Shown: positions 23,046 through 64,000 of the stretch, piece after piece
How positions within the stretch are numbered: the first letter of the stretch is position 1
Layout of the letters: the number at the start of each line of letters is the position of its first letter
Source of the DNA: Eublepharis macularius
Taxonomy: Eukaryota > Chordata > Lepidosauria > Squamata > Eublepharidae
Length of the DNA: 64,000 bases
Direction of reading: 5' to 3'
Assembly (NCBI RefSeq): GCF_028583425.1
Contig: NC_072802.1
Location: 12,285,926 to 12,349,925 of the forward strand
Notes under the pieces: model-generated
The model's input: only the letters and a program-made list of their open reading frames with translations
What the model was told of the DNA's origin: nothing
The model's database searches: none
Program-made: the position numbers and the translations under genes

Positions 23046-23942
23046 TTGAGCTATCACGTATTAAGGAGGCCTAAAAGTGCACTTTTTATTTAGAATGTGA
23101 CTAAGTTATACTCAGAGTTGGCTAAACTCCTTTTAGCACACAGAAGCCTCTACTCAGCTGCAGGTAGTGATCACAGCCAAGTTCAGAACAGGGGAAGAAA
23201 GTTATGTTGGCTGAAGTGGAAAAGGCAATTTACAGACTGCTCAGTCAAGAATATTTTATTCTGAGCTACTGAAGTTTGAAGATTTTCAAAGTTTGCTTTG
23301 GACTGGACTTTGACAGTTAAAACAATTAAATCTTAAAAGTGGGTGAATTTTAAGGCAATTGTGTTAAGTACAAAGTAGCTATATTTGATACATTGACAGT
23401 ACAGGTCTACTCTACTGATGTCTACTCAATTGGGCTTACTCCCAAGCAAGGGTTCTTGGGATTGCACTGATAGTCTGTGGGTATGATCCAGCCAAAGGAA
23501 AGCACTTCTAAGCCTTATTTATTTCAGTTGAATTCTTTCCCTCGAGAGTCAAAAGCACTTTTCTTTAGTTGTCAAAGCAGGCACCTGCTCATTCATAAAT
23601 CAAACAACATCTGTATTTGGGAATGCTGGGCGGCGGGGCGGGGCGGGCAGGACAGTTTAAATGTTGGTACACAACCAGGAGACATAACGTTAGATTGTGA
23701 ATCCTCCCCAAATTTGATCATGAACCCCTCCCTAGAACTTGCTTGCAAATTTCCTAGCTATCCCAACCACAGTGCTGACTGTACTATCTCTGGTTGCTCC
23801 TGGATTGTACACTCCACCTTTTTCATGACTTTTGCAACTGACTTACATTTACATGGCCCTCACTCCTTACACCATCTCCCCCTCCCCTCCCCATCTTATA
23901 TCTCTGACCAGTTTCTTCATACCCTCCATGTATCTGATGAAG
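23046..23942. other. Non-coding stretch, no gene seen
   Basis: A GC-box-like GGGCGGGGCGGGGCG run lies near 23,630-23,650, isolated and without an adjacent promoter or exon. The plus-strand frame at 23,477-23,977 has no recognisable domain and runs into a SINE tail. Confidence 0.4.
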
Positions 23943-24052
23943 AGAGCTGTGGTTCTCAAAAGCTTATGCTACAATAAAGTTGGTTAGTCTTAATGGTGCT
24001 ACTGGACCTTTTCTAGTTTGCAACTACAGACTAACACAGCTAGCTCCTCTGG
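23943..24052 (+). repeat. SINE tail copy ('gctacaataaagttggttag' family)
   Basis: Contains the sequence from 'agctgtggttctcaaaagct' through 'ggtgctactggacc' to 'ctaacacagctagctcctct'. Same family as the tail at 13,851-13,936. Confidence 0.7.
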
Positions 24053-24092
24053 TTGTTCCTGTCAGTGGTGAGACTGAAACCCCCCATCCTGC

Positions 24093-24117
24093 CCTCTCTC
24101 TCTCTCTCTCTCTGTCT
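24093..24117. repeat. (TC)n microsatellite
   Basis: About twelve TC units with one interruption, directly visible. Confidence 0.9.
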
Positions 24118-24394
24118 CGTACACCCAGTGCACTTTCCTCTACCAGCTGCTTCAGGATAAGGCCAGGACTGGCGAGCCACAGTAGAAACGAGCAGATCAG
24201 GGTTAGACACAGAGGAAGATGGAGACCGAATGTAACTTGGACAGTCCAAGGAGGATGCTGGGGGGATCCTGAAGGCAGGCAGAGAAGGTGCCAGTGAGGC
24301 CTAGCAAATGAGGGCAGGTGCTCCCCACCACCATTCATTTTGCTCTCCTTGTTTTCAGTCACAATAGACTCAAGGTCTCTAGCATGGATCTGCC

Positions 24395-24606
24395 CTGACC
24401 TGGATGGCCCCAGCTAGCCCAGTCTTATCCGATCTCAGAAGCTAAGTAGGGTTGGTGCTGGTTAGTACTTGATGGGACACCAGCAAGAAAGAACAGGGCT
24501 GCTATGCAGAGGCAGGCAATGACAAACCACCTCTGTTAGTATCTTTGCCTTGAAAATCCACCAGGGGCTGCCATAAGTCAGTTGTGACTTGAGGGCACTT
24601 TACACA
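24395..24606 (+). repeat. 5S-rRNA-derived SINE, plus orientation
   Basis: The 5' part reads 'gatctcagaagctaagtagg', then 'ggttagtacttgatgggaca', closely matching the internal control region of 5S rRNA. The 3' body reads 'gccataagtcagttgtgact' and ends near 'ggcactttacaca'. It is a retroposon, not a functional 5S gene: the 5S homology is partial and is fused to a non-ribosomal body. Confidence 0.75.
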
Positions 24607-25004
24607 TGGATTTAAAGGTTATATGAAAAAATCTTACTTGCTAATAATGCTTTTTCTATCCCTTTCCTTGCTCAAATTAGCTTTTCTGGAGTTCTTCCTG
24701 AAGCCATGATAGAATCTAGTATATGTGTGGGGGGTGGGGTGGGGGTGCGTGGGAATCATGGCAGAGATCTGGAGCACATCAACTTTCCAAGCTTCAGTGC
24801 TGGTCAATGGATAGAGCACAGGTTTACTGGTCAAACCAGTAATGTAGTAGATGACTGAGAAACAAACTCTTCCCTGAAATTATAACCTTCTTGATTTGTT
24901 CTTTTATTGTACCACATCTGGCTGCAGCTGGACCACACAGAAGTTAATACATACATCTACACTGGATTTTTAACAAGACAAAACATATTCTGTTTGAATT
25001 TTCA
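24607..25004. other. Non-coding stretch, possible poly(A) signal
   Basis: The minus strand carries AATAAA at 24,903-24,908. This is the first canonical signal I could find by eye downstream of the PAK3 stop, almost 3.8 kb away. Nothing else recognised. Confidence 0.3.
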
Positions 25005-25350
25005 TGTAATGGCTCAATTCAGACATAATGGAAAAGCTGGGTTTACCTCTGGTTAGTTTGTGAAACCAGGATTCAGCTCTTAGGTGATCATTCAAATCTT
25101 AGTTTCATTACCCTCACTCTAGTCAAGACACCTTGGTAGCCAGGGACTGTGTATGGTTTGGACATCTGGATGCCAGGCAAAATCATAGTTAAGAGTAATT
25201 GTGGTTAATAAGCCAACTTCTGTGGCTTCGAACTTGTTTTGACAGACCCCAACCGAACACAGTTAACAGAGTTGCCCGTGTTCAGACTATCACAATAATC
25301 ATTGCTCCGTTGAGCCATGATTTGGCATTACATCTGAATGGAGCCAGTTT
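25005..25350. repeat. Repeat with 'ggctca(a/g)ttcagacataa' terminus
   Basis: Shares the edge 'ggctcaattcagacataatg' and an internal 'agttaagagtaattgtggtt'-type segment with a copy at 60,128-60,470. A shorter related edge is at 54,648. Likely a miniature DNA transposon family. Ends and target duplication are not defined, so low to moderate confidence. Confidence 0.4.
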
Positions 25351-27319
25351 CTTTTTGGGATCCTAACCTTCCATGGGTCAGCATCTCCTTGCCTCAACTG
25401 AAAGAGAAATTCATGATGGGAACCCAGATTTCCTCAGCAAAAACCAAGATGGACTAATCACAGTGGCGAGGGTTGGAAAAGTAACTACATGGACGTCTGC
25501 AGTGGGTTAGAGCAGGGATAGCGAGAGTAAATGTGGCGAGATTTGTGAACGGGAGGATATCTTCACATTCTGCATCTATCCCTTCTAGGCGGCTATTTGC
25601 CCTACAGGTCTTGGCAAGGCCACTGCAAAGCATTGGGTTGTGCTAAGCAATCTACACTTTTGCCACCTCTTCTCTGTACAGGCAAGTTCCTAAACAACAC
25701 GAGTTCAAGGGAAATGAGCTGCAGGTTCTCAGTTCTTACAGGAGGGGAAGGAATGTTATGCTGGGAGGGGTGGGGGCGTTGCTACCATTATCTGAATGGA
25801 TTCGTGCGATCCAACCCATAATTTCCTGGGACAATTTTCTTTTTAATTTCTTTACGCTCAGATACTTTTCAGCACATCGCAAGGGATCAAAACTCCGTAG
25901 TAAAATGCATTTTGAACAGGTGTTATGGTGGCACCTCAAAGATATGTTACAGCATAGAAAATGGCTGAAGAAACAACGGCCAAATCAGAATGTATCAACA
26001 GATTTTAATTATACAGAGACAATGCATTTCTCACCCACGACTGGTACTAAATTAGTGTAACGCAACTTGGGTGACTGTATTGTCACTCATTATGGCTGTT
26101 GTGAATGGTCACCACACTTACATACTTTTGTGTTTCACATTTAAACATCACGAACTGTTCCTCTTACATTTCATGGCCTTTCAACTTCACTGTTGACAGC
26201 GTCCCTCTCTGTAGTCATGTGAACCTGATGACTGAAACAGGCCCCGCCTCTTGCATGCTGCCCTTCCTCTGAGGAAATCAGAGCAGCACACGCATTTCCC
26301 CCCCCCTCCATTTTATCCTCACAACCACCCTGCGAGCACATTAGGCTGAGAGAGACGGAGGGGAACAAAGACACCGAGTGAGCTTCCTAACCTTGTGGGG
26401 ATATAAACCCGTCTTCCTTGGTCATTTGGTGGCACTCTAACCACTACACACTTCTACCATGGCTCTAGCCACGACTCTTTCACTGCAATAAATCTGTTGC
26501 TCTTTAAAGGGACACAGAATGTTCATCTCAAGAGGCTGCTTGTGCAACGAACCTGACTTGGGTAGAGGGCTTATGTCCCCCCCCCCCGGCGCCCACATAA
26601 GAAAATAATACCGGGGACAGACAATTCAGATTATTAAAAAGGGCGAAGGATGGAAACAGCCTTCTTTCCTTCGTGGCCACAATCCCAGCTGAGGTTCTGT
26701 GATAGCAATTTAAAAGTTTTTTTAGAAGAGCAGGGGGTCCGTTCATGAATTTCCTGTCTTCACATATCAATGGCTTTAGATGAGCCAAAAGACCAATAGA
26801 AAATGTCTCGTATTATTTTAAGTCAACTTAACTACAACAAAACATAGACAATCCTTGCCCCTATCAGAGGAATTTGCTGTGCTACAAGCTATGCCGCCTC
26901 TCTTCCCCCTCCCAACCATGTCAGCAACTCCCCCCCCCGCCCCCAGTGACAATCTCAGCATTATGCACAGTCAAAAGGTATGTATTTCCCAGGGTCCCCC
27001 CCCCCCACCCACCCCAGCTTGGTCCTGTTACCAAAAGATCTCTGCAATGAGAGCTGCCAATGCCAACCGGTTGCGGGGGGGGGGGGGGAGCCTTGGACTG
27101 CTCCTGTGCTATTAACAGCAGTCAGGTGCTGCGAAAAGCGAGCAGGTGACAGTTTGTCATGGCTCAAAAAGACACAGGATCACCTGCTCATGCCTGCAAA
27201 CTAAGTGGCTGTTAAAAGCTGGCTAGGAAAAGCAATGCTGGCAACCCGAGGAATCAGGAGTCCAAACCAGCCCCGTTTTTGCTGAACAAAAGACAGTGCG
27301 GTCAGCTCGACTCAGGCTG
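25351..27319. other. Non-coding stretch between PAK3 and repeats
   Basis: Contains a decayed tRNA-type SINE (see 26,310) and several long C or G homopolymers (26,580; 26,933; 26,999; 27,073). It may include distal PAK3 3' untranslated sequence if a long isoform exists. No exon of a neighbouring gene was recognised; CAPN6, the downstream neighbour in mammals, was looked for and not seen. Confidence 0.35.
26310..26452 (-). repeat. Decayed tRNA-derived SINE, minus orientation
   Basis: The plus strand reads 'tttatcctcacaaccaccct', then a gag/acgg-rich body, and ends 'cactctaaccactacacac', the antisense of a tRNA-like head. Better preserved relatives are at 46,468 and 50,362. Confidence 0.55.
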
Positions 27320-28668
27320 AAAGAAACATCAACACAAATTGTTTAATCGTACAGATATTCACAGTCATTTCTAGGCCTCAGCAAGAGGGGCAGTTCAGCT
27401 TTTGCTTTCTAGTTACAGCAGGACCGGGGGGGGGCACCCCTCAACCATATTCCGTTGCAGAAGCACCTCCCTCCTCTAGCCATCTGTTCCCCTGGCCAAG
27501 CCAGTCATTTCCTTCGCAAGCTCTTGCTACACAGTCAGCAGGGCTCAGAGGACCAAACCCCAACGACCCGCATTCATTTGACTTAACTGAGGCGGAGTTT
27601 CCAGTTTGCGGTCCAGAAGGACCACTTCAGTCGACAGCATCCCTGTGACCTTGGGGGCTCGCTGTGTATCTCCTCCAGAACCCAACAAGGGCCATAAGGT
27701 CGGAGGAGATGCACTTCCTCCAGCTGGGCAACATCAAAGACTCGCACGGCCTCTGATGATAATGCATGTTCTTGGTTTTGCTATCTTGAAATCAGTGGGG
27801 AGGTGGGTTTAGGGCTGCGGACGTGACTCCAACTGGGAGCAACGAGTCCCCATTCCAACCATCTAGGGAACAGTTCCAGCCATGCCTACAACCCCAACAG
27901 CACTGGCCCAACACTGCACAGAAACGGATGAGTACCTGGAAGGACTGGCTCTCCCACCACCACCTTCTATACGCCCAGCTAGAACCAAGCAGTCTGCACA
28001 TTACAATGTCCATTTTGTTTTCGGGAGGGAAAAACTCACCAACACAAAAGCACCAATATTCATAATATCCGTGCCAGCCTGCCCAGGAATGCAATGGTAC
28101 CTGGATTCTGCATTTCAATGCATAAACTTCAGAGGATGCTGTGATTGATCTGCTTCTTGGGTGTTTTTTTTTTTTTGGTTAAATAAAACACATTTTCCCC
28201 TGTGTTCCTTCTCCTCTAATGACCAGTGAATGGCAGTTAGCAAATAGTTTTGATTCTGCCCAGGAGACTGAATGCAAAAGGACCTCCTTGCTTCCATTCC
28301 ACAGCTGAACAGAAAAGACAAGGAAAAAAGAGCTGGTTTGGTTACCACTCCTGTCCCGATGAGCGCGCGCAGCATTCATGTGGCGCCGTCGGTTCCCCTG
28401 GAAATGGCTGAAAGAGCAAAGTGGCCTGTGGTCCTGCCTCTATCAAGCTCCCGAATGCCTTAGAAATAAATTAAGGAATCTGAAAGTGGGAAGAAGACAC
28501 GTGATAGGTTTCTGTTCCGGGGAGGCTGGAGGACAGCTGCCTCCCTCCCGCTTTGACTCCGACCACGCAGCTTGCCCGCCTGCCCGTCCTGCAGCAGCGA
28601 AGTCTGAGGTTCTGCAGAGTTCTTGATTAGTCCTGCTGTGAAGGAGCGGGCCTGTGCTACTCCAAGGG
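27320..28668 (-). other. PAK3: Probable PAK3 3' untranslated region (extent uncertain)
   Basis: Sequence immediately downstream of the PAK3 stop codon on the minus strand. The end is not defined. An ATTAAA variant signal lies at 27,342-27,347, and the nearest canonical AATAAA is at 24,903-24,908. Open frames here (for example minus 27,792-28,118) have no domain. Confidence 0.35.
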
Positions 28669-61103
<32,435 letters not shown>

Positions 61104-62125
61104 TCAGTTTCTCTATCACCTGCCAGTACAGTTCCTTATCAAGAATCCCATACTACATGTAAGATTACTTGCAAGACTTTGATTGATGCCTAACAGTTTA
61201 CAGTTAGAAATTCTACAGCAGGCGCAATCATTCTCTCCTCTTCTACTAAAACAAAGAGCTAAAACCTGGATCCAACTTAAAAAAAAAATAAAGAAAGTTA
61301 TGACTGTGACAGGGAAAAAAAGGTGCATGAAATTTATTCTTTAATCAACACTGGCCCGTCCATGGAACAATAACGAAAAGGCTTAGCTCATTTCCCGGAT
61401 GATTCAGTGCAGACATCAAACACTACTCTAAATTGGAGAACTGCACAGTGCTTTTTAGGAGGTTTACACTGGATATTTAGTGCAGAACAAGAGCAACACA
61501 TTCTGCTGAAAGGGTAACAGCAGATCTCAATGAGGTTGAAGCTGCTTCCCAGCGTGTTAATTGGACTCTGGGGAACTTCCTCCCTCCGCCATTCGGGGAG
61601 GGGGGCACAATTTGGAATTAAAATGGTAACACAGAGTAATTCTTTTCCCTGAGTTTTTTACATCTCTGTGTTTAATGCAAGAAAATAAAAGACACCAGGA
61701 AGTCAAAGGAACAGGCTACATGTGCCAGACTACAAAACATTAACCATTGCACTGAGCTGTTATTTCTTCCAAAGAAACTGCCATGAAACATCCAGTATAA
61801 TTTCCTAAATGTAAGAAACCACAATCTCCCCCAGCCCCTTATTGCACAATTAATTTCTAAGCAATGCCACTTCAAGGGCATCGAAGCATCCCTCTTTTTG
61901 CCACCCCAGCCTGGAGCTACATTCTAACCAACGCTTTGCTCGTAAGAGGTTCTCTGCAAAAAACAATGCGTGACATGGGCCTCTGGAGGTTGGGGGGTTG
62001 ATGATAGGAAAGTGGGAGAAGCCAAGCAATGAAATCTACTGCACACACATGGAACCTGCTGCGGCAGTGCTATGACATCTCAAAGAAGCACTTGGATGCA
62101 AGCTTCTTTTGGGCCTGTGACGCAC

Positions 62126-62170
62126 CTCTGGAAGCTTCCCTGTGCACATCTGTGAGCCATAGAGATCTGG
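62126..62170 (-). CDS. PAK3: PAK3 alternative cassette exon b (15 residues)
   Basis: 45 nt in phase 0 with acceptor ATTACAG and donor GTGCGT, encoding PDLYGSQMCTGKLPE. This matches the 'b' insert I recall from mammalian PAK3 isoforms, which has Pro where Thr stands here. In mammals the insert falls within the overlapping CRIB/autoinhibitory region and raises basal kinase activity. The exon lies 1,067 bp upstream of the exon starting GIPEQW, as expected. The weak GTGCGT donor fits alternative use. The mammalian 'c' cassette was not found. Confidence 0.9.
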
Positions 62171-64000
62171 CTGTAATGGACGTAAATAAAGAAAGAAAAG
62201 AAAGTTAAAACAGAATGTGGGATAACTGAGAAGGTGGGAAGGAGGTGAAATCCAATGGGCCAAAATGGGGGAGAGGCAGGGAGGTTAATCCTGTCTCAGT
62301 AGAGGAGGGAGTGGACAGAGTTCAAAAACCAGAAAGGGGAGAGGGGTACATTTAAAGTCCGAAGTTTGGAAGCATCACCCCTCCCCTGTTTTCACCAAGT
62401 GTTCTTTTGCCCATCACAAATATTACTGTTCAGGATCCACGGCCAGGGAAATGGGTCAGGTACTGATCAGTCCATCAGTCCGAAGCAAAAAAAGCAAAGA
62501 AAGAAAAGCGGGGTTCCTGATTGTGCAGGCGAGCCCGCACACACGCAAGAGCAGTACAAAAGCCCTGTTCATGTGTTACAGTCCATGCGTGCACATCTGT
62601 TTGTAAGATCCAACGCACATTCATTGTACAAATGAAACCAGAGACCAGTACCTGGATAAAGGTGGAGTTTAAATCGTATCTCCACCTGTACAAAATTCAA
62701 TGTATCATAATTACTCAACGCACATATAAGGAAAAAATTAAGCGTACACTGTACAAGGCTTGTTTGTGTGTTCACTGTAACTTTATAACAGGGCTACACA
62801 CTCGACCAAATATGTGTTGGTTAGGAACAAAGCCTGCCTCCCTGATTGTTCTCTCCTTCCATGCAAGTTTAGTGTTCCTGGACTGAATGTATTAACAGAG
62901 CTGTTCTATGTTCAAACAGTGTGCGTGAGACTATGTGTGTGGGAGGGGGTTCATTCTTAACTAGCTCCATGGAAGATTTATTTGACTTTCCCAGTCACAG
63001 TTTTAAGCGTCACCCAATTACAAATAGCAATTGTTCAAATGCATGGAAAATGCTACCAAGAGAATTGTCAAAGAATTCTAATTTCATTGTTAGTTTTGAG
63101 GTTGCCAACTGATACAATTCAATTTATGCCAAACATGCACTTAGCAACTCAAAAAAGAAGCATTTTATTAATACAACTACAGGGCCTAAAGGCCCAATTG
63201 CATTAAAAAAACCTATCATCAGAATCTTTAAACGTTTCAGATGCCGCCAGTTTTCATACTGAGAATGACACTCTGTCCCATTAACAAGCATGCTTTGCAG
63301 AATTCTCCTTTAAAGTATTTCAAAATCTAAACTTCCCTCCAAAGACCACAGGATCATGCATAAACATGTTCATTCAATTCTTTTGATGTTCTGGGTCTTA
63401 ATCTCTGCTATTCATGGTAGCTCCAAGCACAATGAAATGGAGTTTGGACATGCATTTCTGACGAACATCTTCATGAAGGTGGGTGCTGATGATGTCGAGC
63501 CAAATCTCAGAGCTCATGCAGGTACCCTTGGTTCTGATTTTTGATGCAGCTAAGAGCAACATAGGCAACTCAGCCAGAACAGTGCCCGAGAAACGGTGAA
63601 CACTGCACCTTGTGCATAACCATAGAGCAGGCATGGCAACGACTGCAATCCTCTGCAAATGAAGAAGAAATATTTGCACAGATTTTGCATGTTCCCCTCC
63701 CAAACTTTTGGGGGGAAGAGAGAATGAGCTCACTAGACACTGGAAGATAATTCGGTTATAAGGTCTGGAGTTAGGGGCAGACCCCTTGGCACAATGTACT
63801 TACCATGTTACTCTCCAACTACGTATCCAGCCTGGGGTTCATCAAGAAAGCCCAGTGTAGCTGGGCTTATGGGAAAACTTGTGGATTAAGGACATAAAAT
63901 TTACAGGCTGCCAGTTATTGACAGAAAATTGGTATAAAATGTTCTTTTGATGGTACACTACTCCCAAAGATATTGCGAGGCTTAATAAGGGTTACAGTGG
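62171..64000 (-). other. PAK3: PAK3 intron upstream of exon b, to the window edge
   Basis: I searched for the CRIB-encoding exon and for the mammalian 21-residue 'c' cassette on the minus strand and found neither. Remaining open frames have no domain. No repeat was clearly recognised. Confidence 0.5.

Noticed and set aside
23625-23655. GC-box promoter
   Set aside because: Isolated GGGCGG run without CpG island, exon or transcription evidence.
24395-24480. 5S rRNA gene
   Set aside because: Only part of the 5S sequence is present and it is fused to a SINE body seen at two other places.
62171-64000. CRIB exon or exon c of PAK3
   Set aside because: Searched by eye on the minus strand for the expected codons; not found, so it most likely lies beyond the window.

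Overview
This is vertebrate nuclear DNA. Coding sequence comes as short exons with GT/AG borders, separated by introns of roughly 0.6-6.7 kb. The repeats (CR1, L3-like, L2, Tx1-like and Penelope-like retroelements, tRNA- and 5S-derived SINEs, hAT-type and foldback elements) fit a squamate reptile, probably a lizard. The species assignment is inference; the repeat families were recognised by eye.

The one gene identified with confidence is PAK3 (p21-activated kinase 3) on the minus strand. Twelve constitutive coding exons run from 61,058 down to the stop codon at 28,669-28,671. They join in frame to give the C-terminal 451 residues: autoinhibitory region, acidic stretch, PIX-binding proline segment, complete kinase domain and C-terminal tail. 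A 45-nt cassette exon at 62,126-62,170 matches the 15-residue 'exon b' insert known from mammalian PAK3. The CRIB core, the start codon and the promoter lie beyond the right edge.

Layout: 1-955 is the 3' end of a Ty3/gypsy chromodomain LTR element. From 2.8 to 4.4 kb there are exon-like blocks on the plus strand, collinear with what I recall of a Maestro heat-like repeat (MROH) protein; this call is tentative. From 5 to 28 kb I see no convincing gene, but a Penelope-like remnant, an L2 3' end, and a nearly complete but broken CR1 inserted into an older antisense L3-like LINE. PAK3 fills 28.7-62.2 kb, and its introns hold many SINE and DNA-transposon copies. From 62.2 to 64 kb is further PAK3 intron.

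The strongest non-genic signals are hAT-like elements with exact 8-bp target duplications, long near-perfect hairpins with 3-bp duplications, and SINE tails arranged as inverted dimers. No rRNA, functional tRNA gene, CRISPR array or bacterial-type operon was seen.
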